A DNA stretch of 10,724 nucleotides from an uncultured Bacilli bacterium (GTDB taxonomy: Bacteria; Bacillota_I; Bacilli_A; RF39; UBA660). The notes below the pieces were generated by a model. It saw only the letters and a program-made list of their open reading frames with translations, did not search any database and had not been told where the DNA came from. Positions 1 through 6,983 of this stretch are shown piece after piece. Location of the stretch: positions 1-10,724 of the forward strand of contig CANRLB010000035.1 in assembly GCA_947631365.1 (NCBI GenBank). Reading direction: 5' to 3'. The translations under genes and the position numbers were made by a program. Each line of letters begins with the position of its first letter. Position 1 is the first letter of the stretch.

Positions 1-6
1 ATAAAA

Positions 7-49
7 AAATCTCTTAAGTCCTTGCAAACAAAGGGCTTAGGAGATTTTT
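7..49 (+). terminator. Intrinsic terminator of a gene left of the window
   Basis: A stem of about 17 bp pairs 7-23 with 31-47 around a 7-base loop, and T's follow at 45-49. Two of the pairs are G-T wobbles that would be C-A mismatches in the opposite transcript, so the hairpin works best for plus-strand transcription. It probably ends a gene that lies outside the window. Confidence 0.8.
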
Positions 50-50
50 C

Positions 51-417
51 ACTTCTAAAACTGATAAATTCAGGAATATATCAAAATATTATTTTTAAAT
101 CAAGTTTTGACATAAAGATATGTAAATTTACTGTCAATTATCCTTTCTAATCAATTTTTATAAATTATTAATAAAATTTATTGATGATGAGTTAGCTGCA
201 ATCCTCAAAGGTTTTACTTCAAGTTATTTAAATATTAAAATTGATTAAAAAAGTATTGGCAAATCCCTAAATAATTGGCTAATTTGGATAAATAAGAGTT
301 TTAAAAAAATGGTAGGGCAAAACTCCAAAACTTTAGTTGGTATCTTGGTTCTAATCTCCACCAAAATGTTGATAATCCTTCTATATTAGAGTTTTATTTA
401 TTTAAAATAAATATGTC
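51..417. other. Intergenic stretch with no supportable gene
   Basis: About 370 AT-rich bases hold no ORF with a convincing start and ribosome binding site. A TTGACA hexamer at 107-112 has no -10 at a proper distance. Short open stretches are seen around 160-247 and 305-432 in the plus strand, but neither has a start codon with a Shine-Dalgarno sequence or a family I recognise. They could be decayed remnants. The interval 320-370 has several CCAA and TTGG tetramers able to pair with each other. Confidence 0.4.
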
Positions 418-446
418 TTGTTTAATTAATTAAAGTACTTTATAAT
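418..446 (+). promoter_or_regulatory. Sigma-A promoter of the 160-residue protein gene
   Basis: TTGTTT at 418-423 and TATAAT at 441-446 are separated by 17 bases. The 12-bp perfect palindrome TAAAGTACTTTA at 431-442 lies in the spacer and runs into the -10, where a repressor could act. Predicted transcription start is near 453, followed by GAGAGG at 457-462 and the ATG at 468. Confidence 0.7.
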
Positions 447-467
447 AAATGATAAAGAGAGGTAAAT

Positions 468-950
468 ATGGCAGATTGGCGTAATAAAATTGGTAAAAAA
501 CAAGAAAAAAGTGAAATTAACTGGCGTTTTCTTTTACATAAAGAATTTTTTGAATTTATGAATGAAGTACATACTTTAGCCGAAATTTATAATTGGAATC
601 TTTGGGGTGGCGGTGTAGATAATTATGCAGTTACTTTATCTCAGAGAAAATTTAATGGCATTCATTGCTCAATAAAAATGTTAGCTAGAGATAATTATAA
701 ATATTATTTCTGTTTAACAAGAGAAATTAACCCAAATAATATAAAAAATGAGGAATATACTGAATTTATTGGAGAAAATATGGATGAAGCTTTAAAATAT
801 TTACATACGTTTTTATTAGATAATGATTATGAAATTGAAAGTAAAGAAGAAAAATTTATATATATGGGCGGGGCTTACGATCGATATTTCTTAGCTAAAA
901 AATGGGAAAGTGAAAGATTATTAGAAGAAAAAGCCAAAGAGTTAGTTTAA
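468..950 (+). CDS. Hypothetical protein, 160 residues
   Basis: I do not recognise this protein. It has no signal peptide or membrane segment and is rich in Lys, Glu, Asn and Tyr, so it is probably cytoplasmic. The first 20 residues are charged. Residues 30-45 look helical, and a more beta-like, aromatic central part (about 43-85) contains a WNLWGGG turn followed by alternating hydrophobic residues. The C-terminal 20 residues form a Glu/Lys-rich helix. The start is supported by GAGAGG five bases upstream and by the promoter at 418-446. It appears to be monocistronic: a hairpin follows at 997-1016 and a new strong promoter begins at 1066. Function unknown; coding status is reasonably secure because of the complete promoter, ribosome binding site and reading frame. 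Confidence 0.8.
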   Translation: MADWRNKIGKKQEKSEINWRFLLHKEFFEFMNEVHTLAEIYNWNLWGGGVDNYAVTLSQRKFNGIHCSIKMLARDNYKYYFCLTREINPNNIKNEEYTEFIGENMDEALKYLHTFLLDNDYEIESKEEKFIYMGGAYDRYFLAKKWESERLLEEKAKELV

Positions 951-996
951 TTTAAGTTAAAATTGCCTTAAAAACTTTAGTATTTTTTAAATATTT

Positions 997-1020
997 AAAC
1001 TAGTTTTTACTAGTTTTTAT
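997..1020 (+). terminator. Weak hairpin after the 160-residue protein gene
   Basis: AAACTAGT (997-1004) pairs with ACTAGTTT (1009-1016) around a TTTT loop, followed by a T-rich stretch interrupted by A. The stem is AT-rich, so termination may be partial. It lies 47 bases after the stop at 950 and before the promoter at 1066, as a terminator should. Confidence 0.5.
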
Positions 1021-1065
1021 TATTTTAAAGGCCTCTTATTACCAAGTTTTTCTAACATCATTGTA

Positions 1066-1094
1066 TTGACTTTTTCACTTTGGAAATATATAAT
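1066..1094 (+). promoter_or_regulatory. Strong sigma-A promoter of the acidic peptide/coiled-coil operon
   Basis: TTGACT (1066-1071), a 17-base spacer and a perfect TATAAT (1089-1094). The predicted start is near 1101, only about five bases before the AAAGGAGG at 1106-1113. This is among the closest matches to consensus in the window, so the genes below are likely well expressed. Confidence 0.85.
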
Positions 1095-1118
1095 ATGTAG
1101 CAATTAAAGGAGGTTACT

Positions 1119-1232
1119 ATGGAAAATATTGATCTAGAAAAATTAGATAGTGAATCTTTGATGGAATTGGAAGCTATTTTAGAAGGTATGGATGAAGTTT
1201 TAAAAGAGGAAGAGGAAGATATTAATGAGTAA
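1119..1232 (+). CDS. Small acidic peptide, 37 residues, coupled to the coiled-coil protein
   Basis: A 37-codon ORF begins with ATG five bases after a near-perfect Shine-Dalgarno sequence (AAAGGAGG, 1106-1113), directly below a strong promoter. The product is highly acidic (Asp/Glu make up over 40% of residues), has few positive charges, and reads as one amphipathic helix with Leu/Ile/Met at spaced positions, ending in a run of Glu. It overlaps the start of the 386-residue gene by 8 bases (its TAA is at 1230-1232 and the next ATG at 1225-1227). This arrangement suggests translational coupling, because the second gene has no strong ribosome binding site beyond the GAGGAAGAGG-like purines inside the peptide gene. 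No family is recognised. It could bind the partner protein below or serve mainly as a leader peptide. Confidence 0.7.
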   Translation: MENIDLEKLDSESLMELEAILEGMDEVLKEEEEDINE

Positions 1233-2385
1233 AAGTATTAATAAAAGAGTAGAACAAGTTAAAAATGAACACCTAGAACTATTAAAAATGGTTAAGGAAA
1301 AAATTAGTGAAAATAGCGATAATTTTCAAAATCATACAAATGAAATCTTAAATACTTTAGAATACGATGAAGAAAACGTAAAAAAATATGAAGCAACTGT
1401 ACAAGCTCAAGAATTAGTTGTTAGTTTAACAAAACAAATTCTTGAAGCAAAAGATCTTGAAGAAATTATTGCTATTCGAAAAAAATTAAATTACTATATT
1501 AACAAAATTAAAAGAGAACTAAAAAATCGTGGTTTGTCTGAAACAGTTATAGTTAACTTTCAAGAACAATCTATTACATTAAGAAAATCAATTGCTAATT
1601 ATATACGTTTCATTAAAAGAGAAGATAATATTTGCGAAATAGACAAATTATATAGTAATTATGATAATTTATCTGCTGAAGAGATTAATAATTTGAAGAA
1701 ATATTTAGCTAAGGAAAAAAGATATAATAAAAGAAATTTTGACTTTTTAACAGGAAAAGAAAAAGTTAAAACTGATTCGATAAATAAAGAAGCTTCTAGT
1801 ACTCCAATATTAGAAATGGATACTAAAACGAAAGAATCTCATCAAGAGCTAGCACCAGATGTAAAAGAAGATAAAAATGGAAGTATTGAAGATTCAATTG
1901 CTGTTTCAGAAATTTCAGTAGATGATTTTAATTCTCTTCAAATAGATGATGATAATGGTGATTTAATGTTTATCACTGGTGAATTACCATATGAAGAGTT
2001 AAGCAATTATTTTAAAAAAAGAATTGATAGCTTTGGCCAAATGTATAATATTGTAGATACTTATGATTATGAATACCATCATTTTGGAAAAAATGTTCTT
2101 AATTTCTTTCGCAACATTCCTCGTTACGTTCATAATAAAAAAGCAATTCAACTAATGGTTAAAGAGTATTTATTATTTTATAGAGGTGATGATTTATCAA
2201 GCTTTATAGAATATACAAAAAGAAGAAATTCAATTAGTAAAAATTTAAAATGTATTTTCAGCAAATCTTATTTATTTACTAATGATGCAACATATTTAAA
2301 TGAACATGAAAATTGTGCTAAATGGATGTATGATTTTTGCCAAAAAAAATCATTAACTCTCTGTGTTAAAAAACTTGCTGCTTAA
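1225..2385 (+). CDS. Hypothetical coiled-coil protein, 386 residues
   Basis: This is a cytoplasmic protein with no signal peptide or transmembrane segment. Residues 1-180 are almost entirely charged helix (many Lys/Glu with heptad-spaced Ile/Leu), suggesting long coiled coils. Residues 185-245 form an acidic, Ser/Asp-rich linker of low complexity. Residues 250-386 look like a compact alpha-helical domain with many aromatic residues (YDYEYHHFG near 280; later NFFRNIPRYVHNKK). It is the second gene of a bicistron, its ATG lying inside the last codons of the acidic peptide gene, so translation is probably coupled. A terminator follows at 2417-2445. I do not recognise a family. A structural or partition-like role would fit the architecture but is only a guess. 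Confidence 0.8.
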   Translation: MSKSINKRVEQVKNEHLELLKMVKEKISENSDNFQNHTNEILNTLEYDEENVKKYEATVQAQELVVSLTKQILEAKDLEEIIAIRKKLNYYINKIKRELKNRGLSETVIVNFQEQSITLRKSIANYIRFIKREDNICEIDKLYSNYDNLSAEEINNLKKYLAKEKRYNKRNFDFLTGKEKVKTDSINKEASSTPILEMDTKTKESHQELAPDVKEDKNGSIEDSIAVSEISVDDFNSLQIDDDNGDLMFITGELPYEELSNYFKKRIDSFGQMYNIVDTYDYEYHHFGKNVLNFFRNIPRYVHNKKAIQLMVKEYLLFYRGDDLSSFIEYTKRRNSISKNLKCIFSKSYLFTNDATYLNEHENCAKWMYDFCQKKSLTLCVKKLAA

Positions 2386-2416
2386 TTTATAATAACTAAT
2401 ACAATACTTAAAATTG

Positions 2417-2445
2417 CTAATCTATATAAATAGGTTAGTTTTTTT
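2417..2445 (+). terminator. Intrinsic terminator of the coiled-coil operon
   Basis: CTAATCTAT (2417-2425) pairs with ATAGGTTAG (2430-2438), with one wobble and an ATAA loop, followed by seven T's (2439-2445). It lies 32 bases after the stop at 2385 and immediately before the next promoter. Confidence 0.85.
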
Positions 2446-2454
2446 AATGATACG

Positions 2455-2463
2455 TGGTATAAT
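2455..2463 (+). promoter_or_regulatory. Extended -10 promoter of the P-type ATPase gene
   Basis: TGG followed by TATAAT (2458-2463) forms an extended -10 element. The -35 region (TTAGTT at 2435-2440, 17-base spacer) is poor and overlaps the preceding terminator. The predicted start is near 2470, giving a leader of about 13 bases that opens with GGTGA. Confidence 0.65.
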
Positions 2464-2482
2464 AATTATGGTGAAAATAAAA

Positions 2483-4753
2483 ATGGAAAGATTAAATCCA
2501 GATGTTAATTATGGACTTTCTAATAAAGAAGTAGAGAAGCGAATAAGAAAAGGGTTAATAAATAAAGATACAACTATTCCTACTAAAAGCGTTAGTTTAA
2601 TTATAGTAAGCAATATATTTACTTTATTTAATATCTTAAATTTAATTTTAGCCTTTTTTATTTATTTAACGGGATCATATAAAAATTTACTTTTTTTAGG
2701 TGTAGTTATCTCTAATACTTTAATTAGTATTATCCAAGAAATTAGAGCTAAAAGAGCAATTGATAAATTAAAATTAATTGCTAGTCCTAAAGTAAATACT
2801 TTAAGAAATGGCCAAATAAAAGAAATAGAAGTTAATGAAATTGTTTTAGATGATATTATAAATTTAAAAATCGGTAATCAAGTAGTGGCCGATTCACTCA
2901 TTTTGGACGGATTTGTAGAAGTTAATGAAGCATTTATTACTGGTGAATCAGATTCTATTTTAAAGAAAAAAGGTGATACTTTATTATCAGGGAGTTTTAT
3001 TATAAGTGGTAATTGTCTAGCACGAGTTATCCATATTAAAGATGATAATTATACTTCTAAAATTTCTCGCGATGCTAAATATATTAAAAAAATTAATTCG
3101 GTAATTTTGAATTCATTAAATAAAATTATTAAAATAGTTTCAATTATTATTTTGCCTTTAGGAAATTTTCTTTTCTTAAATCAATATTTTATTTTAAAAA
3201 ATCCTTTAGAGGATGCTGTTGTAAATACAGTGGCTGCTCTTATAGCTATGATACCTGAAGGTTTAGTTTTACTTACAAGTACGGTTTTAGCTGTTAGTGT
3301 GATGCGTTTATCCAAATATAAAGTATTAGTAAAACAATTATATTCTATTGAAAGTTTAGCTAGAATAGATACTATTTGTTTTGATAAAACCGGTACTTTA
3401 ACAGAAGGTAATATGGTCGTAAAAGATGTTATTTCGTTAAGTAAAAATGAAAATATTATAGAAATAATGACTAATTACTGCAATGCCTTAAAAGATGATA
3501 ATGCCACAATGAAAGCATTAAAAAATTATTTTAAAGGAAAAAATAATAACCAAATCAAAGAAATAATTCCTTTTTCATCAGAAAGAAAATATAGTGAAGT
3601 TACTTTTAATAATGGGAATACATATAGATTGGGGGCTCCGGAAATTCTTTTACCTAAAGAAAAATTACCTCAAGAATTTACTCAATATCGTTTATTAGCT
3701 TTAGTAAAAGTAACCAAAAAAATAATAAAAATTGGCTATATATTACTTCAAGATAATTTAAGAAGCGATGCTAAAGAAACAATCAAATATTTTCAAAAAC
3801 AAGGGGTAGATATTAAAATTATATCTGGCGACAGCCCTAAAATGATTGTTGCTCTTTTAAAAAGATTAAATATTGAAATAAATAATTATATAGATTGCTC
3901 TAAAATAAAAGATGAAGATTTAGAAAACGTCGTTTTAAATAATACTGTATTTGGCCGTGTTAGTCCTTTTCAAAAAAGAGAAATTATTAAAGTTTTAAAA
4001 AAGAATAAACATATGGTAGCCTTTGTAGGTGATGGAGTTAATGACGTTTTAGCTTTAAAAGAAGCTGATTGTAGTATTGCTCTTGCTTGTGGTAGTGAAG
4101 CATCATATAATGTAGCTGATTTAGTATTACTTGATTCCAAATTTTCATCTGTTCCTAAAATAGTTAAAGAAGGAAGAAGAACCATTCATAATATCGAAAG
4201 ATCGGCTAGTTTATTTATTGTGAAAACAGGCTTTGCTATTTTACTCTCCTTTTTATTTATGATTTTACCTTTTACTTATCCTTTTGTGCCAATTCAAATG
4301 ACTCTAACAGGAGCGTTAACAATTGGTATTCCTTCTTTTATTTTAGCTCTTGAACCTAATGAAGAAGTAGTTAAAGGTAATTTCTTGACTAATATTTTTA
4401 AAAAAGCTCTGCCCACTTCTTTAATAATTGTTTTAAATATTTTATTAATTACTCTACTTCCTTTAAATGAAAATGAGGCATCTACATTATGTGTTCTAAT
4501 TGTAGGCTTTATCGGTTTTGCTCATATTTATCGTATTTGTAAACCGATCAAACAATATCAAATTATTATGTTAACAATATTAATAACAATTTTTTTAACT
4601 AGTGTTATTGGTTTAAAAGAATTATTTTCGTTAACATTTATTAATTTTAAAATGTTAATTATTATTCTAATTTTATTACTTATGTGTTTAATAGAATTCT
4701 ATATTGTTGATTTAATTCAAAATAGAAATAAGAAATTAGGTGATTTTAATTAA
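2483..4753 (+). CDS. P-type cation-transporting ATPase, CtpE-like
   Basis: This is a membrane ATPase that moves a cation using a phospho-aspartate intermediate. In 756-residue numbering it has the actuator TGES (153-156), the M4 PEGL motif (258-261), DKTGT with the phosphorylated Asp301, GAPE in the nucleotide domain (about 384), SGDSP (about 448) and GDGVND (516-521). Hydrophobic segments fit M1-M2, M3-M4 and six C-terminal helices. The nucleotide domain is short. M4 with PEGLVLLTS and the reading from there to DKTGT resemble the CtpE branch, linked to Ca2+ in mycobacteria; the actual ion is not proven here. There is no heavy-metal CPC motif or N-terminal metal-binding domain. I chose ATG 2483 because the promoter at 2455-2463 rules out the upstream TTG at 2414 and ATG at 2447, and GGTGA at 2470-2474 serves it. 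ATG 2468 is a possible near-leaderless alternative. Confidence 0.93.
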   Translation: MERLNPDVNYGLSNKEVEKRIRKGLINKDTTIPTKSVSLIIVSNIFTLFNILNLILAFFIYLTGSYKNLLFLGVVISNTLISIIQEIRAKRAIDKLKLIASPKVNTLRNGQIKEIEVNEIVLDDIINLKIGNQVVADSLILDGFVEVNEAFITGESDSILKKKGDTLLSGSFIISGNCLARVIHIKDDNYTSKISRDAKYIKKINSVILNSLNKIIKIVSIIILPLGNFLFLNQYFILKNPLEDAVVNTVAALIAMIPEGLVLLTSTVLAVSVMRLSKYKVLVKQLYSIESLARIDTICFDKTGTLTEGNMVVKDVISLSKNENIIEIMTNYCNALKDDNATMKALKNYFKGKNNNQIKEIIPFSSERKYSEVTFNNGNTYRLGAPEILLPKEKLPQEFTQYRLLALVKVTKKIIKIGYILLQDNLRSDAKETIKYFQKQGVDIKIISGDSPKMIVALLKRLNIEINNYIDCSKIKDEDLENVVLNNTVFGRVSPFQKREIIKVLKKNKHMVAFVGDGVNDVLALKEADCSIALACGSEASYNVADLVLLDSKFSSVPKIVKEGRRTIHNIERSASLFIVKTGFAILLSFLFMILPFTYPFVPIQMTLTGALTIGIPSFILALEPNEEVVKGNFLTNIFKKALPTSLIIVLNILLITLLPLNENEASTLCVLIVGFIGFAHIYRICKPIKQYQIIMLTILITIFLTSVIGLKELFSLTFINFKMLIIILILLLMCLIEFYIVDLIQNRNKKLGDFN

Positions 4754-5183
4754 AAAAAAGATATATTTTATATTTGTTTTTATCTTATTAATATTGATAA
4801 TTTTAGGAATAAATTATAGAAAAGAAATAATAAAAGAAAGTAATGGGAGTAAAATGAAAATAATAATAAATAATCAAGCTTTTGAAGTAAACTTAGAAAA
4901 TAATGAAACGGCTAAAAAATTAAGTGAATTATTGCCACTTAATATAAAAATGACATCTTTGAACGATAATGAAAAATATTATTATTTAAATGAATCTTTA
5001 CCTCAAATGCCCATAAAAGTTAAACATATTAATAGAGGTGATCTCATGTTATATGGAGATAATTGCTTAGTTTTATTTTATAAATCTTTCGATACCAATT
5101 ATAGTTATACTAAAATAGGTCATATAGAAAATTTAACAGAATTGAATGATGATGCTATAGATGTTATCATTAATAAAGGATGA
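4740..5183 (+). CDS. Membrane-anchored cyclophilin-like fold protein
   Basis: Residues 39-147 match the bacterial cyclophilin-like family (Cyclophil_like2 type). The typical landmarks are present: N-E-T-A near 55-58, SELLPL (62-67), LNDNEKYYYL (74-83), GDLMLYGDNCLVLFYK (100-115) and SYTKIGHIE (122-130). Enzymatic activity is not established for this family. Residues 8-24 form one hydrophobic helix after a Lys-rich start. With no lipobox Cys this is a membrane anchor, probably presenting the domain outside. The start is a GTG that overlaps the ATPase gene by 14 bases, so the two genes form a translationally coupled operon. A second start, ATG 4854 with GGGAG five bases upstream, would give a soluble 109-residue form of exactly the domain. 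A terminator overlaps the stop codon. Confidence 0.85.
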   Translation: MILIKKKIYFIFVFILLILIILGINYRKEIIKESNGSKMKIIINNQAFEVNLENNETAKKLSELLPLNIKMTSLNDNEKYYYLNESLPQMPIKVKHINRGDLMLYGDNCLVLFYKSFDTNYSYTKIGHIENLTELNDDAIDVIINKG

Positions 5184-5199
5184 TTTATCATCTTTTTTT
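5176..5199 (+). terminator. Intrinsic terminator of the ATPase operon
   Basis: AAGGATGA (5176-5183) pairs with TCATCTTT (5188-5195) around a TTTA loop, and T's run to 5199. The 5' arm contains the TGA stop codon of the cyclophilin-like gene, so terminating ribosomes sit on the stem and could influence its folding. Confidence 0.8.
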
Positions 5200-5214
5200 A
5201 ACTTTTAAATTATA

Positions 5215-5242
5215 TTGACATAAAATACAATAAGGAGATATT
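5215..5242 (+). promoter_or_regulatory. Possible promoter of the collagen-like gene
   Basis: A perfect TTGACA (5215-5220) is followed 16 bases later by GATATT (5237-5242), a 4 of 6 match to TATAAT. This would start RNA at about 5249, almost on the ATG at 5250. The alternative -10 TACAAT (5226-5231) is too close to TTGACA. The AAGGAG at 5232-5237 lies inside the first layout, so the true promoter remains unclear. Confidence 0.35.
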
Positions 5243-5249
5243 GAATAAT

Positions 5250-6530
5250 ATGAATAATAATATTCAAAAAGCAAAAAAATTAATTGAAAATTATCGTCAA
5301 AATAATCCTTATATAAATAATTGTTGTGTACTTCCTTCAGGATTTGTTAGTATAGTGGGGCCAACGGGACCGACTGGGCCTACGGGACCTGCTGGCAATT
5401 CACCACAAATTACTATTGCTACCACTGAGACAACGGCTTCAGGAACATCTGCTCAAGTAGTAAACATTGGGGATGATCATAATATTGTTTTAGAATTTAT
5501 GATACCAAGGGGTTCGACTGGACCACAAGGCGAGATGGGAGATACACCTACAATTGCCATTGGTGAAGTAACAACTGGTGAAGCTGGATCAATAGCTAGT
5601 GTAATTGATTCGGGAGAAGGCATTAATCATATTTTAAATTTTATTATTCCAAAAGGAGAAAATGGAGAAAAAGGAGAGATTGGACCGACTGGGCCGGCCG
5701 GAACAAGTGTTACAATTTTAGGTTCTTTTAATAGCTATGATGAATTAAAAAATGATAAACCAACAGGTGCTCCTGGTGATAGTTATTTAGTTGGGGATAA
5801 TCTTTTCGTTTGGAGTTCAAATGATAATGATTGGATTGATGTCGGAAAAATAAGAGGGCCTCAAGGAATTCCTGGTGAAAAAGGCAATCCCGGTGAACCT
5901 GGACCTATGGGGGTTCAAGGGCCTCAAGGAATTCAAGGAATACCTGGACCTCAAGGTATGCAAGGTGATATGGGGCCTCAAGGAGAAATTGGACCAACCG
6001 GACCGACTGGGCCTACGGGAGCTGATGGGGAAAGTGGTATTAAAGAAATTGAAAGTGCTTATATAGTTAGATTTAATGATAATAATCCAAATGGTTTTGA
6101 AGTACCCTATAATGGTAGAATTCCTTTAGATAGAATAGATATTGATAATACCAAAATTACTGAATTAACAACTCAAAATACTTTAAAATTTAAGAAAGCT
6201 GGAACTTATAAAGTAGATTTTATGGTCTCGGTTAAAGTTAATCAAGTAACTTCCTTTGATCCTACAAAAGATATTATTGCTATAGGTTTTAAGAAAGTTG
6301 ATTCACCAATTGTTTATGCTGGTGGTAGTGCTTGGTATGAATATGGTCCAACAATAAGAATTGTTAGTCAAGGATTATTTGTGGTGGGTGATCCTAGCAT
6401 TGATGAATATGAACTTGTAAATTTATCTAAACAAAGCATTTATTTAAATTCTCCTCTTTTAGAAAATACCTTTTCGGAATCTTATTTTACTAATCCTGTT
6501 GTAACTTTAGTTATTACATATTTTGGTTAA
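5250..6530 (+). CDS. Collagen-like repeat protein with C-terminal jelly-roll-like domain
   Basis: This 426-residue protein carries Gly-X-Y tracts at 37-49, about 88-97, 136-151 and a main block of 20 triplets at 203-262. Between them are two related 'IxIGxVTTG...LNFxIPKG'-type modules (53-88 and 100-136) and a module with GTSVTILGSF and DSYLVGDNLFVW (151-200), which I recall from bacterial collagen-like and phage-tail proteins. Residues 265-426 are beta-rich and end in VTLVITYFG, like the TNF/C1q-like trimerising heads of BclA-type proteins. It is probably a trimeric fibre on the cell or spore surface. There is no signal peptide; a CC pair lies at residues 25-26. AAGGAG at 5232-5237 is 12 bases from ATG 5250 and 3 bases from an in-frame TTG at 5241, so the start could be either. 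No clear terminator separates it from thioredoxin. Confidence 0.92.
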   Translation: MNNNIQKAKKLIENYRQNNPYINNCCVLPSGFVSIVGPTGPTGPTGPAGNSPQITIATTETTASGTSAQVVNIGDDHNIVLEFMIPRGSTGPQGEMGDTPTIAIGEVTTGEAGSIASVIDSGEGINHILNFIIPKGENGEKGEIGPTGPAGTSVTILGSFNSYDELKNDKPTGAPGDSYLVGDNLFVWSSNDNDWIDVGKIRGPQGIPGEKGNPGEPGPMGVQGPQGIQGIPGPQGMQGDMGPQGEIGPTGPTGPTGADGESGIKEIESAYIVRFNDNNPNGFEVPYNGRIPLDRIDIDNTKITELTTQNTLKFKKAGTYKVDFMVSVKVNQVTSFDPTKDIIAIGFKKVDSPIVYAGGSAWYEYGPTIRIVSQGLFVVGDPSIDEYELVNLSKQSIYLNSPLLENTFSESYFTNPVVTLVITYFG

Positions 6531-6534
6531 AATA

Positions 6535-6563
6535 TTGACTTTTTAATTAAAATTATATAGAAT
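6535..6563 (+). promoter_or_regulatory. Sigma-A promoter of the thioredoxin gene
   Basis: TTGACT (6535-6540), a 17-base spacer and TAGAAT (6558-6563). The predicted start is near 6570, followed by AAAGGAG (6575-6581) and ATG at 6588. The promoter begins five bases after the collagen-like gene's stop codon. Confidence 0.75.
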
Positions 6564-6587
6564 TTAAAGAAGAAAAAGGAGAAATTT

Positions 6588-6890
6588 ATGGTTGAAGAAA
6601 TAAGTAGTAAAGATTTTGAAAATATATTAAAGAATGACAAAGTGGTTATTGATTGCTATGCGCCTTGGTGTGGACCTTGTCGAATGTTATCACCAATTAT
6701 AGATGAACTTGCGAGCGAAATTAATAATATTAATTTTTATAAATTAAATGTTGATAATAATAATGATATTGCTACTAAATTTGGTATAATGTCTATTCCA
6801 ACAATTTTAATTTTTGAAAATAGCAATTTAAAAGATAAAATTATTGGTTTTCGCAGTAAAGATGAATTGATAGAAATTATTAATAAATAA
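6588..6890 (+). CDS. trxA: Thioredoxin
   Basis: This is a small cytoplasmic disulfide reductase, reduced by thioredoxin reductase and serving ribonucleotide reductase, peroxidases and protein repair. At 100 residues it has the normal family length. The active site WCGPC is at 27-31 (Cys28 and Cys31), the buried Asp equivalent to E. coli Asp26 is Asp22, and the cis-proline is Pro71 in the SIPT motif. An extra Cys23 stands where many thioredoxins have an aromatic residue. There is no signal peptide. ATG 6588 lies six bases after AAAGGAG. The gene has its own promoter but could also be read from the collagen-like gene upstream, since no hairpin separates them. A good terminator follows at 6893-6923. 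Confidence 0.96.
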   Translation: MVEEISSKDFENILKNDKVVIDCYAPWCGPCRMLSPIIDELASEINNINFYKLNVDNNNDIATKFGIMSIPTILIFENSNLKDKIIGFRSKDELIEIINK

Positions 6891-6892
6891 TT

Positions 6893-6923
6893 AGAATAAG
6901 TCTGGATGATTTATTCTTTTTTT
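6893..6923 (+). terminator. Intrinsic terminator of thioredoxin
   Basis: A 10-bp stem pairs AGAATAAGTC (6893-6902) with GATTTATTCT (6908-6917), with one G-T wobble and a five-base loop. Six T's follow (6918-6923). It begins two bases after the thioredoxin stop codon. Confidence 0.85.
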
Positions 6924-6955
6924 ATCAATATCTTCTTAATTGAAATAATAAACTA

Positions 6956-6964
6956 TGATATAAT
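6956..6964 (+). promoter_or_regulatory. Extended -10 promoter of the threonylcarbamoyl-AMP synthase gene
   Basis: TGA followed directly by TATAAT (6959-6964) is an extended -10 element. The -35 hexamer at 17-base spacing (6936-6941, TTAATT) is weak. The predicted start near 6971 gives a 13-base leader containing AGGTGAT. Confidence 0.7.
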
Positions 6965-6983
6965 CTTATTAATAGGTGATTTA

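Noticed and set aside
295..396. Direct repeat AGAGTTTTA at 295-303 and 388-396 as a target-site duplication
   Set aside because: Nine AT-rich bases recur easily by chance here, and the 84 bases between them show no transposon ends.
2414..2482. N-terminal extension of the P-type ATPase from TTG 2414
   Set aside because: The extension would be encoded by the terminator hairpin and promoter of the region and matches nothing in the family; the start at 2483 fits the promoter and the GGTGA site.
3970..4185. Minus-strand ORF inside the ATPase gene
   Set aside because: It is antisense to the conserved GDGVND region of a real gene, without promoter or ribosome binding site.
5875..6066. Second-frame ORF inside the collagen-like gene
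   Set aside because: It is an out-of-frame product of the Gly-X-Y coding repeats.
6906..6983. N-terminal extension of the YrdC protein
   Set aside because: It would begin inside the thioredoxin terminator and run through an extended -10 promoter; ATG 6984 has a good ribosome binding site and fits the family length.
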